From Sambucus nigra (Eukaryota; Streptophyta; Magnoliopsida; Dipsacales; Adoxaceae), in the NCBI GenBank assembly GCA_949130495.1, contig OX422207.1, forward strand, positions 787,018,384-787,082,383: a stretch of DNA of 64,000 nt, given 5' to 3'. A program made the position numbers and the translations under genes. Each line of letters begins with the position of its first letter. Within the stretch, counting starts at the first letter, position 1. Under the pieces are notes generated by a model. That model had not been told where the DNA came from. It saw only the letters and a program-made list of their open reading frames with translations, and ran no database searches. Shown in pieces: positions 23,221 through 35,295 of the stretch.

Positions 23221-23425
23221 TGTAGACACCACATTATAGGGCCCCCCCTAAATCTCTCCTTAGGTCCCCATCACTCCCCCAATCACTATAGAACCCTAGG
23301 TCATACTCCGAGTACCAATGTAGAGGCCATCGGGTGCTCCCAGGCCCCGTTTGACTTTGATCAACTTCATTGTCAGAGCAAAAGCTCAATGAATCTTCTA
23401 AGGGCTCTGAATCCCTTTTCCAACG
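23221..23425 (+). mobile_element. LTR start fragment (Ogre/Tat-type, J1)
   Basis: Starts TGTAGACACCACATTATAGGG, a familiar opening of Ogre-type LTRs, and is cut at 23425 by the next LTR. Its GCCCCGTTTGACTTTGATCAAC block is similar to CCCCGTTTGACCCAAAGTCAAC at 25866-25888, so J1 and J2 look like pieces of two related LTRs rather than one split LTR. Confidence 0.5.
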
Positions 23426-25747
23426 TGTAACACCTCGTATTTTTATTAATTAATTTAATTAATTAATTGAAATATTTGAGAAAAATAAATTTTTAATTTA
23501 ATAATTTTTATGGGCTAAATATGTTTGTTATGATTTTAGAAGAATAAAACTTCAAGTGGAATTGAAATCGGAATAAAATCGGATTTTATATGAATTTTTT
23601 AAATATTTGTCCCTTATATTTTTTAAGCAAAACTGTCAGTTTTTCTGGGCCATAGATCGATTGTCTCCTGGGCATCGATCGATCAATGCCTTCAGAAAAC
23701 GTGCACTGCAAGTTGTTTTTAATTAGAGTTTGTGTAAGATTAGGACTCCTTATCACTATATAACCTTGTTAATCCGTAGGGGGACTTCTCATAATCATTT
23801 GTTTCCAGTTTTTCACTAGAGAACACTTCCAAATATTTTTCCTCTCACTCATAATCATCAACCTTCTTCATAATCAAGTTTTTCTCACAAGTTTTGGGAG
23901 GCTTAATTGGGGCTTAATCAAGATTGATTCAAGAACACTTCTTTGCTAATTTTTCGAGAGGATTCCAGATTTCTAATCGGATTTTCAACACAATCTTCAC
24001 AGGCATGAATACTCTATTCTTTTCTTTTAGTATTATGCATTTTAAGTGTCGCGTAATCACTTAATTACATATTTTCTTAAAAGAAAGTTGTGACTTAATT
24101 AGAAAAAGTGGACACTAATTATGGAACTATTTTTATTAAATCTTTTAATCTGAATAATATTCATAACCCGTGGGTACATAGGATTTATGAGTGATTTTGG
24201 ATTTTGTTGGTGTAGGTTACATGTAGAAAAACCCTAATTTTGAAATAAATGAATTTGGGGTCGTATAACTCATGTAATTTGTGTTGAGATAATGAAGTTG
24301 GAATTATGATGTTTTAAGTGATGAAATAGTGGTATATTTAATTTAAAATAATTAAATGGGATTCATTGGGTGTTTATGACAATGTGATAATTAAATTAAG
24401 ATTTAATTGAATTGCACTATTGTGCCTAGTTTTATACTTTGATTAATTATGGTTGTTTGTTTGACTTGTTGGTATTATTATATTGCCTTTGTGATGACGG
24501 GTTGTTGGGTAATTTTGCTCTCCCTATATTTTAGGATGCCTTATGTGTATGGGAGTAGTGGGTAGGCCTCTTGATGATTTACGCCTTCTAGGTATGGGAC
24601 TATTGAGGGTAGATTATCGCGTTTTTATCATCTTGGGGGTGGACTGAGTTTTGGTACTTTTTCGTCGTTACACTACCCTAGGCATGAGACTAGGTCGAAG
24701 TTTAGGTTAGAAATTCTTCCTATACATAGGGTAGAACGGATTAATAACTTGGGGACCATTAGTTATGGGATTAAGGGGTATTTCCAGGATCTCACATCGA
24801 TTAAAAGGGTGGGGTAATTTATAAATTGAGAAATTGAGAATTAATACCTAAGATAAAAATTGGTATTAAAATTTGTGGCGACATAATGTGTCGGGGCCGA
24901 CAGTTTAAACGGGTCAGATGGAGATTTATGGCGTGTCGTGTGTGGAACCTTGTCATGTGTCGGGGCAGACAATTTAAACGGGCCAGAGGGTGATTGACAA
25001 GGGGAAGTGTGACACTTTAATAAAAAGTTAGAACTATAATAAAATTGGGTTAATTAAATAAAATTAACTCCGTGGAGCTTGGAAATTTAAAATCATGTTG
25101 GTGTGATATTCTAAAATGGGTATCTCTCAGGTTGTTAGTGATTTATATTTATCGCGGTTAATTATTCGTTTAATTAAAATATTCTATTATGATATTTATT
25201 GCGTATAATGATACTGTCTGGATTCAAGGATCCTATTTGAGGGAGTAGTGTGTATTCTTGCTCGAGGCTTTGGCTCTGACCCATGCGTTGACTAATCTTT
25301 TTCACGATTAGAATTGGAGAAGCAGCATAAGTTTATCAGAGTTATCGTTTGGAGGTTCAGCATGAGTTAAATTAATTTATTGCATTGTTTTAGTTTACAC
25401 TTCCCTTTCTGTCTCATTTCATTATGAGACTCGGTTAAGAGAGTTATTGGGCCATTCGGTTCCAAAGTTATTTATGGGTTTTATTTTAGTTATTCAGAGT
25501 TGGATCTTTATTCAGTTTTATAATTATTGGAAATTGGATTTATTTGGAGTTCTAGCATGTGATGGATCTTTTATCGCGCAGTTGGTTATTAAAATTTGAA
25601 ATTGATTCAATTATTTATCTTATGGACTGATTTATTTATGTCTCATATCTGTCTCATGCTAAGAATGGAATTTATTTAGTTCACGCCCGACATAGTTCGA
25701 CGGTGGTGGATGGTCAGCCCGCCTATCGAATTTTGCGGGGTGTGACA
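23426..25747 (+). mobile_element. 5' LTR of gypsy (chromovirus-type) element I
   Basis: 2322 bp from TGTAACACCTCG to GCGGGGTGTGACA, followed two bases later by a Met-tRNA primer site. A CGATCGATCGAT-like array (ATCGATCGATCAAT) at 23671-23685 sits about 75 bases before a TATA-like CTATATAACC (23756-23765). A methionine-poor, stop-rich body confirms it is non-coding. The element breaks off about 60 bases after the PBS, near 25807. Confidence 0.8.
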
Positions 25748-25749
25748 AA

Positions 25750-25761
25750 TGGTATCAGAGC
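25750..25761 (+). other. Primer-binding site, element I
   Basis: TGGTATCAGAGC, complementary to the 3' end of plant initiator Met-tRNA, two bases after the LTR end. Confidence 0.9.
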
Positions 25762-25807
25762 ATGGTCTTAGGTCCCGTCTATCGGATTTTACGTCTGTCG
25801 AATTTTT

Positions 25808-27307
25808 TGGCTGGCCACCCCATCCGACAATCTCTAATCCAAAAGATCAATGGGCGCTTCTGATCCCCGTTTGACCCAAAGTCAACCCCCAACCAAGGAG
25901 TGGCCCAAAAGACTCTTAAAGGTCTCTTAATTAACTTTTTAATGGTATACCCCATGGGCTATTTGGATTTACGGAATGCATTTATACTTCCGTTTTTTCC
26001 GAAAAACTCTACACGAGACTGGCGATTGGCATGTCCATTTCCCTGCCTATCGACAGCGTGTCTGGGGTCACATGTCAATTTTTAGGGCTAGTGATATGCC
26101 GATTGGCAGCCCTTACCCTACATAAGGAGGGCATGAGCTCAATTCCAAGGTCGACCTGAGATCCGTCAATATCAGTGATCTCAAAAACATTCTTCGGCAA
26201 TCTACGAAGTTTCCTTGTTTAAAATTTCATTCCAACTTTCATTCCCATCATTTTCAAACCCAATTTAGCTAAATCTCCTTCTCTCTCATCCTACATTCAA
26301 CCCAACTTGCAAGGGAGCTCATCAAGGATCAATATCAAGCCTCGAATCTCCAAAGAAGGAACAAAAATCCTTCCCTCTTTAAATTTCTTTATTTTCGCAT
26401 TAGTTACGTAAATTATTAATTTAACTTTTACTTTATTTCATACCCATTAATATCTCATCCTTTATTAGTTATATTGCACATACTTTATTTTCTTTAAATA
26501 ACCCAAAACAAAGAAAAATAGGGTTACAACTGTAAATTCCAACGGGATTATTCACCACATTTTCTCAAAACTAAAATATATTTTCTACACACATGTGTAT
26601 AATAAACTCCCATTTGAATATATGGGATAAACCCCACCCTTGTGCCACACACGAACTACGTGGACTTTGATCCCTTTATAGGCTAAGTAGGCGTCTTGGG
26701 TTAAAACTCGAGACTCAAGTGCAATTTTCATCTTTTTCCTATTTTATCAATATATTATTCGTATATATCATACTTGGGATTCATACTTGTGCGTTTTATC
26801 TAACACATATTACCGTTCCATTATAACGATTAATATCTCGATAAATGCACTCATCATATTTTTTAATTATTATTTTGGAAACATTCCATTGGATGGCCTC
26901 ACTCCATTTTTTCCATGATTTGAATTGAGCGATTTCGATCTCCATTTATATATATACGTACAAACACATCACGGAGAAATTAAGGAAAATAGTAACATAA
27001 TCCCATGAGAGACCGAAATGGTGCCTAGCACCTTCCCATTTCGTAACTTAGCCCTCGAACCTCTGAACTATTGATTTCGTAAGCTTTACTTTGTCTTTGA
27101 TGCCGCTCTCTCGAGGCAGCGGCGTGTTCTTTTGCCTATTTTGTGCAAAATAGGATGGCGACTCCACCTTTTTACATCACCCCACATCGACCATGATCGA
27201 AGCGCTCCTAGAAATTGGCACGAGACCTTCTCTCCCCCTCCAAGTGTGCGTGCGCGTGCCTCAGAACCCCTGAGATGGGAGGAAAGAGCCAAGGAGGGAT
27301 GGCCACA
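25808..27307 (+). mobile_element. 5' LTR portion of Ogre/Tat-type element J2
   Basis: The region ends GGATGGCCACA one base before an Ogre-type primer site, so at least its 3' end is an LTR. It includes CCCCGTTTGACCC shared with J1. The left boundary is unclear because element I or a deletion junction abuts it. The 117- and 68-residue frames at 27086-27485 overlap the U5/PBS area and are shadows. Confidence 0.65.
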
Positions 27308-27308
27308 G

Positions 27309-27803
27309 TGGCGACTCCACTGGGGACTGACTTGTCATAAGAGGGCTAGACTCCACTTGCATGGGTGTTGTCATTTTCTACTTGTGTGCGTATGCACCTA
27401 CTTGTATTTTCCCCCCTTTTATCTCTATTATTTCGTGTATATATCTACCTCATGCTTATATCACTCCTCAGCCACACACTTATAGAAATTCTCCATATAC
27501 ACCTCACACTACTTAGACATAGGATCACTTATACCCAGATTGTGCACACACCACATAAAATATCCATGTTTAGGTATCACTAACACACACCTCCACCTAT
27601 CACACTTATATATATCCATGCTGACTCACACTTATCACACACCACTTATAGAATATAGATGCTTACGTATTAACACATTACTCACTCTCACGTATCCATG
27701 TTCAGTGTAATCTTCATGCTCAATGCTAGATTTACTTTTCATGATACTTGTACATTCTTCCTTATTAGGTAAATATAATTGGAAAATTTGATGAAGATGA
27801 ATG
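27309..27803 (+). other. Primer-binding site and 5' leader of element J2
   Basis: TGGCGACTCCACTGGGGA (27309-27326) is the primer site typical of Ogre/Tat elements, complementary to an Arg-tRNA-type 3' end. The following 480 bases are a non-coding leader rich in CACACTTAT and CACACACC words, ending where the next LTR starts. Confidence 0.7.
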
Positions 27804-28658
27804 TGTGACACATTGTGGGCAAATATGTGAGAATGAAATTTTGAGATTTAAAAAAATGGACCAATTGAGTGAGTCCGGGTATGTTGGTTAAGTGACACCA
27901 AAGTATTAAATTAATTATTGAGAGTGTAAATTAATTTAGAGTCGGAACATAGACTCGGGAAATAGTAAGTTACGGGCCAAGTGAGCGAGTCCGGGTATAA
28001 TGGTTGGGCGACACCAAGTATTATATTAATTAACGTGTAATTAATTAAATTAGAGTCGGATTGTAGACTCGAGAAAGTATTAAATTAATTCATGTGTAAT
28101 TAATTAAATTAGAGTCGGACTGTAGACTCGAGAAAGTATTAAATTAATTCATGTGTAATTAATTAAATTAGAGTCGGACTGTAGACTCGGGAAAGTATTA
28201 AATTAATTAATGTAAAATTAATTAAATTAGAGTCGGACTGTAGACTCGGGAAAGTATTTAATTAATTAATATGTAATTAATTAGGTTAGAGTTAGGTTGT
28301 AGGCTCGGGAAGGTAATAAATTAAATAATGTGTAAATTAATTAACTGAGAGTCGGACCACAGACTCGGATTTCTATAAATTAATTAATGTGTAAATTAAT
28401 TAACTGAGAGTCGGACCACACACTCGGACTGGTATTAATTAATTAATGTGTAAATTAATTAAATGAGAGTCGGACCATAGACTCGGGGGAAAATATTATA
28501 TTAATTAATGTGTGAATTAAATATATTAGAGTCGGACCACAGACTCGGGATAATGATAATTTAATAAGTGAGAAAATTATTTAGTTGAGTCAAGCCAGAG
28601 ACTCATGAAATTACATGCTAGTGTTACGAGTTGTGAGTACACGGTGAAGCCGGGGTTT

Positions 28659-28689
<31 letters not shown>

Positions 28690-29949
28690 TATGTGTGCTA
28701 TTAAATATCAATGACTAGATATTTATTTAATTTATATACTCTAGTGCTATCAAGGGAGGTTGCGCGATGTGGGTGAATCCCCTAGCTTGAGGAGTCGGGT
28801 GAGTATATCCCCAGTTCATAGTGTTCGGTATATGGGTGAGGGGTTTATCTCGCTTTCAGGGAAGGAATATGACCGCCTCCACTTCGTTTATGTTTTAGGC
28901 CAAGTTGGTGAGCGATTCCAAATTGGGTAACTAGGTTATGGGAGCACACCTAGTGAGATAGCACTTTAGAGGGAATCATCCAGCGAGGGTATACTCGGAG
29001 GGATGAAGATACGTATGATATATGTGGGATGTTTTAGTACATGTACGTATATAATGGTATTAAATATTATATGCGGATAATAATACAGTGTGTGATGTAT
29101 TTACTTTATATAACTTGTGACACAATTATATGCTATTATTTAAGAAGGAATTAATTAGGTTAATTGGTGAGACAACTTATAATTCATCAATAATTATACT
29201 CGGGTTCGAGTAGTATGGCAAGGGAAGGTTATACCAGGAATAGTTGGATGGGGTAGTACAACTAGGTGGGGTTAATGTAACCGTTAGGTGTGCACAATAG
29301 TGGAGGGGTGAGAATGTCCTCAAGATAGTGCAACACTAACTTAAATATGAAGTGCATTCATGCATTTTAAATTACTGCAGTTAATTCACTTGCTAAATAT
29401 TTTCAAAATGTTTTGGGTTCTAACCCTTGCTATAAAACTATTTTCAAAACCTTTTAGGTGTCCAGCCACAAGGACGCCAGGATTGTTATTCTATTCCAGG
29501 GACACGGAGCTGCGGCCTATGTGGATGCTAGCAGGAGTTGGATTAGACGCATCATTCATTCATTCCTAGAGTAGGAATAATTTATCAGTTTCAGTTTTAT
29601 TTAGGGCTTGTCGCCAAGACTTCTCGGTACAGTTTTCAAATGTAATTTCCAGGTCTTGGATGTTTGTGTTGGATTATTCACTTTGGTGGCCGATGGTTTA
29701 TTCGGTAAATTTTTTAATTAATTATTCAGGTGATTTTTATTCAGTTGTGTGAATGGTTTATATTTAATTCCGTATGTATTGTTTTGTTAAATAAAAAAAG
29801 TTAAAATTTGGCACCAGCTTTTTGAATACTAGGTGGTTAGTAAGTTTTAAAAAGTTTTCGACAGTAATGCTAAGGATGAACCAACTGGGATTCCTGTTTT
29901 AATTTGGTATAGGACTGATCACGCGGCATTTTATTAGGAGGGGTGTCAC
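27804..29949 (+). mobile_element. LTR of chromovirus-type element F
   Basis: Starts TGTGACACATTGTGGG and ends GGAGGGGTGTCAC, with mirrored TGTGACAC/GTGTCAC ends but a missing terminal A. Its last 600 bases parallel the LTRs of element E: CCAGCCACAAGGACGCCAG matches CCAGCAACAAGGACGCCAA, and GACAGTAATGCTAAGGATGA matches GACAGTGATGCTAAGAATGA. It carries a 60-bp tandem array and a (TA)n run at 28664-28688. No PBS or TSD was found, so it may be a truncated or solo LTR. Confidence 0.65.
27890..28605 (+). repeat. Tandem array, about 60-bp unit, roughly 11 copies
   Basis: The unit has two parts: an AATTAATTA-type palindromic block and GAGTCGGACTGTAGACTCGGG, in which GAGTC pairs with GACTC. The first copies are longer (they include GAGTCCGGGTAT and GACACCAA); from about 28020 the copies are head to tail with a 58-61-bp period. 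It lies inside LTR F. Confidence 0.9.
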
Positions 29950-30313
29950 GGTTCGCCCCCAAACTGGTTCACTCCGCGGTTCGCGAAAACGCGCTGGTTT
30001 GGGACTTCCTTCCTTCATTTCCATCACTTAGAATATTTTCATGTTTTCTTCCTTTCTTTTATAGATTTTTCTTCAACTTCAAGGGGTCATAACTCTTTCA
30101 CCGTAGCTCGGATTTGGGTGTTGTTTTGTTCACTATTCTCATTGTTCCATGATCTTCAATTTTCTAGTTGGCTCCTCCTCTGGGATCAGGTTGCAGAATT
30201 ACCAAATTGCCCTTAAACTTTCCTTCCTAGCCTTTCTTTCATTATTTCGATTTCTCTTTTGCACCGCTTGCATAATTTACCCGTAAAACACATAAGAGAA
30301 ACACAAAACATGA
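29950..30313. mobile_element. LTR-like fragment interrupted by element D
   Basis: It begins GGTTCGCCCCCAAACTGG. It includes GGTCATAACTCTTTCACCG and AAATTGCCCTTAAAC, which parallel GGCCATAACTTCTTCC and AAATTCCCTTAAAG in the D LTRs, suggesting an older LTR of a related family in the same orientation. D sits at its right end; the continuation across D at 45009 is not clearly related. Confidence 0.4.
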
Positions 30314-30318
30314 ACTAC

Positions 30319-31833
30319 TGATTGAGTGCGAAATACGTGCGCATGTAAGGTGCGCGGTTGTTGTTTTCGTTTTGCCTACTCAATACAAACAAACCTAAGT
30401 TACGACTACACTTGCGAGGCAAGCACATCGATAAGTCGGGTATCGAAAATCCACAGGGACGAGATGCTAGAATTTATATGATCTAATACTCCTAAATAAA
30501 AGTGTAAAAGGTGATTACAAACTAAAAAGGAAAAGATGCATAAAAGGGAAATATTAATCAAGGCAAGTGTATTTAAACTAGATTAAGAAAGTGAGTAAAA
30601 CCTATAGGTTGCCTCGAGTATCCCTCACCCGAGTTAGTTTGTATAAAATGGATACATGGATCGACGAGTTATTTAGAATGCATCTCGTTTCAACAGTTAA
30701 TTGAACCAAGGGTTGTCACGCCCCTAAATCCGCATAAAAGCCTAATAAGATTTTGGCGTCAACAAATATCCCAAAAATTATGCACGCAAGGTCATAAGCA
30801 TGGGACATACATGATATGCCCCGTCAAATCTCCTAAGTGCAATAACTAGGACAACGCACCCGAAATAGACCCGTAAACACCATCACCAAAGTCAAGCAAC
30901 GCGTCAACACGATTGAGTTCAATTCAAACACAACCTAATTTAAATGATCCAGAAAGCATATTAAAAACGCGGTAAATAAACGAGATAAATCTACACTAGA
31001 AAGCAAGTAAAGAAAGCATGTAAAGGAAGCATGTAAACCTAATTAACAAAGCTTGTAAGTTAACTAGAAAGTAAGAAATAAGGAAATACAACTTATATTA
31101 ATTGGTAGGGAAGATGAACAGTGCACACTTACAACCCAAATGAGTGTCATACCAAGAGAGGAAGAAGAATGAGCTCTCAACCTGCAAACCCTAACCTAAA
31201 CTATCTTCTAAAACGTAATATATGAATGTATATCTTAAATAGAAACCAAAATTGGTTTATATAGTAAGTTGGGAAAGAAATAAAGGAAAAAGAAAAGAAA
31301 AGAAAAGAGGCAACAAATATCTGCAATACGCGGTCGACCGGTCGCAGGGGCGCGATCGATCGCGCCTTCATGTAAAAGTGCACTGTCTCCTTTCCACGGA
31401 AAAACTTGAAACCGCGGTCGATCGGTACTCTGTTGTCCACAATCCTTTGGTCCATGAAGAGGGGGAAAGGTCCATTAACGGAAATAGCCATAACTTCTTC
31501 GTACGAACTCCAAATGACGCACCATTTGCGGCCACGCGATGCTAACTCAACGAACTACGCATACGTTGAATTTTCATGAGCTGGATAAGTAATGTGAATT
31601 GACTAAAATGCCCTTGAAGTAGCGTCTGGTGATGAAACTTCTCCAAAAGGCAATGGATCCTCACTTTTAGCGTTCCAATACCTATAAAAGCATAATTAAC
31701 CCCTGCAAAACATGTATATATCCAAATCCATGGTTATCTAGTTAATGAGCATAAATATAGGCATTGAGGACCGTAAAAGAGTTAGAATGCATAAAGATAA
31801 CAGGCAGAAATATGCAATATTTGATACGAATCA
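30319..31833 (-). mobile_element. 3' LTR of element D
   Basis: 1515 bp. On the minus strand it starts TGATTCGTATCAAATATTGC and ends CGCACTCAATCA. The polypurine tract AAGGGGTG (31834-31841) lies just upstream in element sense. A TATA-like ACTATATAAACCAA is at about 31252-31266, with GATCGATC/GGTCGACC arrays about 60-170 bases upstream of it in element sense (31331-31425). The 96- and 97-residue frames here are shadows over this array. Confidence 0.9.
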
Positions 31834-34800
31834 CACCCCTTAACTTAAACATTGCTAGTCCCTAGTAATAAAACAAACAAAATCAGTCCATAGAAGGCGG
31901 TACAAGACGTATATATGCATCGAAATATAAATTCCACTTTCGTAGGGAACACGATTGCATTTAGCATATGCAATAAGCCATTAAACCCCTAGGTTACCCT
32001 AGTAGACGAGTGTAGTCTCGTGAGGGTTTTCAGGGATGATACCCACAAACATCACATAATTTCCTCAAAATATGCCCAACCCAACATGCGACAATCCCAA
32101 CAATAGAAAAAAAGATTTAATACACATTATTAGCAAAGTGAATGAATTCAAACAAAAGTCCAAATCATTAACATTATAGAATGCACCTCATAGAATTGAA
32201 ACCTTAAAATTTGAGAGGGAGAGTGAGCACATGCAAAGTGTGATTTGGCAAAAAACTTATATAAACCGGATAAAAATTAAAGCAAGCATACATTCAATCC
32301 TCACGGGCATTACACTCATCAAGAGAATTCACTTAAAATAGGGAGGTAACACACTGAACATGCGGGCATAAAGACTAAATATAAATGGAAACTAGGTCGC
32401 ACACATGTCACAAATGAAGAATGCAATATATAAAATGAAAAACTGTAATCTCAATGAAAGGATACCGCACACTAAAAGAGGCAAAATGCATTTTCACAGA
32501 TTATTAAAACTATTATGACTTTTGAATTACATGCACCTAAGATCACATTGGACTTGTAACAGGGTTATAATATAGGTTAGGCTAGGGTATGAAATGAAAG
32601 GATGTATATACAACTTCAAAGTGTTCGGGATGAAAACTCTGGATAATGGGAAAATGCGAATAATATCAAAATTGGTAAACAAGTTCCAAAAAGGCATTAC
32701 ATATATCAATTGGAGAGTAATCAAAGCTTATTGAACTATATACAAATTTACAACTTTCTCTTTCTTTTTCTTTCTTCTTTTTCTCAGTTTTTCTCTTTTA
32801 TTTTCTTTTTCTTTTTGCTTTCTTTTTTTCTTCACTTTTTTCACTACTTTCTTTTCTTTACTTTTTAGAATCTCATCACAACAACATCATTCAATCCTAA
32901 GTAACATTCCAAACAAAGGTATGGAAAGTGTATGTATGGTATAAAACTCAAATTTAGAGTTGGTTATGGGATTGGGGTTATGAAACGAAAGGTTATATTT
33001 AGGATTAAAGGGGGTAACAAGGGTAAACATATAAGGGTGAGGTCAAGGCTAATATGGGTGAGATAACAAAGATGGCCTATGATCATTTCCAAAATTTTAC
33101 GAAATTCTCGAATCAAAACAATATATGAAAATCATGATCAAGTAACACATTTCAAGTATGAACTCAATTAATGAATGGTCAAATGAAAGAATAGTGAGAT
33201 TACCAACGAATTCAACATTTTCAATGAGAAAAGAATAGTGTATAACACTCACAAACGAATAAATGTAGAAAGCTTACTCGGTGTAAGTATATACAATGCA
33301 ACAAAAGATTACCAAGTTATAAAAATCTTAAACCAAATCAATAGAACAATAAAAGTGCATGTGCTCATGGGATTAAAGTTTAATTCATGAAGTTATTCAT
33401 AATATCAATAATCGAGGACTAAAGTCTAATAACTTCTAAAATCGAGAACATGCATCATTGGGTTGTCTATTGGATCGGGCAATTATTGAAATTTATCATC
33501 GAAAACTAAGGCAAAATGCCCAAAAAAGGAGAAAAAAGAAAGTAAATCTTTTTAAATTTTTATAATTTTTCTAAGAAAAGCATACTAAGTAACTAACATG
33601 TGAGCAAAAACATGGACTAAATAAAGAAATGGATAGAATATCCCACACCCCTTAACTTAAAACTTGACATTGTCCTCAATGTGAATTAAGAACCAAGTTA
33701 AAGAGAGGAAAAGAATGATATTACCCAAATGGGAGCTATCCCCATAAGAACAAGTCCAAAGAATCTACAAAACAAGTTAGTACCGAGCGTAGCAAAAACA
33801 AGTAACAAAAAGTTAACTAATTACACTAGACTAAATTAAAAAGGGAGTAAAATAAAAAGAAAGAAAGAATAAAAAGCTAACTATATACAACCTACTATTT
33901 AGGCTTCACATTAACTATACACTAGAAGTCTAAATAGTTGAGGGTCCACCGTAAAAACGATTTGACTTTGGAGGATAATCGGTGTACCCTCACATACAAG
34001 CATGCCCTCTGAAAAATATGGATTCCGTTTGAACAACGGAAGGCATGTGTAAGTGGGAAGAAATGAAACATCGCCAATTAAAAGTTTTAGAGGGACGATG
34101 GGGGGGCTTGGATTGAACGGGTGACAAAAAAATGTGGGGAACGAGAAAAGACGAATATCCCCCCAATGATTTTGAAATTGGAATGGGAGGCGGCACACAT
34201 GAAGGCACGGATGCGATCGTGGAAGGCGACTCGAGAAAGTACTCCTCATCGGGAAAAAGGTTTAAAACATTAAAGTTTGAAACCGAATCATTGGGTACTT
34301 ATGACGGTGTGATAACAGAAAATGAAAATGGGGATGAAAGAAATTCAAACTCATGAGATGAATCATCATCGTGTGAAGATTGAGTTTCGAAGGAAATAAT
34401 ATCATTTTCAATGAAATGTTCTTCTTTGGGGGCCAAAGAGGAAATCATTTCATTGCAAATCATTTTCATCCTCATTTTCAATATCTATTAAGCAATGGGC
34501 AAAGTTTAGAATGGTTTGTTCCAAAGTAGGTAAAAGTACCTCATTTGGTTCAAAACATTCCTTGACTTCGAAAGACTCTGAAGCAAAATCATCGTCAGGC
34601 TAAAATAATAAATCCAACTCATGTTCCCACAGACGATTTTCTTCCCGATAACGATTTTCAATTTTCTAATTCTCATACATACGCAAACCCTCACCGAATG
34701 TCATAGGTCGAGGTGCGGATCCATGGAAATGGGAACTTCAAAAATTACCATCGAACTTAAACGAAAACTCATTATTATAAGAATTTTGAAAACTATTCAA

Positions 34801-35194
34801 ATTCGTTTCAAAATTCCTATTATAAGGAGGTAATGGCCCAAAATCATTATCATCATCATCAAAATTCCAATAACCTAAGTTTTGACTTTCGTTATACTCG
34901 CCCAAAGTCATATTTGAATTTGTAACACTTTGGGATTGTAAGTATTCATCGAAAGTCATAGGATTATGTGCATTTTGAGAATTATAACAATGATTACTGA
35001 AAGAATGGGAATAAGACATGCTTACCCCCAAAATGGCTCGAAGTGGCGAATTCCACAAACTAGGTGTGCACAGGAAACATTCGAGCGTTTCTAAGTGCTC
35101 AAATGTGGAAATCCTGCAAAAAGATTAGCAAATAATACAAATAGAAAGAAAATACTATGAAATACTAAATCAAATAAATTGTAAAACAATCTAG
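31834..35194 (-). other. Interior of element D, non-canonical
   Basis: No retroelement enzyme motif is visible. On the minus strand, 35058-34738 gives a 106-residue Asn/Ser/Asp-rich frame (PMTFDEYLQSQSVTNSNM, WNFDDDDNDFGPLPPYN). The same sense continues through stops with further acidic stretches, for example 34481-34299 (SSHDDDSSHEFEFLSS). At 33636-33690 the minus strand reads CATTGAGGACAATGTCAAG followed by TTTTAAGTTAAGGGGTGTGG, an internal polypurine-type block also familiar from Athila/Tat interiors. 32755-32870 is a long polypyrimidine tract. The Asn-rich frames are probably a relic of an element-specific ORF of unknown role. Confidence 0.6.
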
Positions 35195-35212
35195 TCCCCG
35201 GTAACGATGCCA
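35195..35212 (-). other. Primer-binding site, element D
   Basis: On the minus strand TGGCATCGTTACCGGGGA, three changes from the Asp-tRNA primer site TGGCGCCGTTGCCGGGGA, three bases from the LTR end at 35216. Confidence 0.85.
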
Positions 35213-35215
35213 TTT

Positions 35216-35295
35216 TGATCGAGTGCAAAATGCGTGCGCATGTAAGGTGCACGGTCGTTGTTTTCATTTCTCTTACTCAATACAAACAAACATAA
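35216..35295 (-). mobile_element. 5' LTR of element D, part 1 (U5 end)
   Basis: Homologous to 30319-30398. Interrupted at 35296 by element E, with CATAA at 35291-35295 as the left target duplication. Confidence 0.9.

Noticed and set aside
27086..27583. Overlapping ORFs with basic and aromatic-rich products
   Set aside because: They cross the LTR end, primer site and leader of an Ogre-type element.
27890..28605. Regular repeat array considered as CRISPR
   Set aside because: Units are head to tail without unique spacers, in plant LTR sequence; it is a tandem array.
31201..31545. Overlapping 96-97-residue ORFs on both strands, and the matching frames at 44346-44661
   Set aside because: They overlie the GATCGATC array and TATA region of the D LTR; shadows of non-coding sequence.
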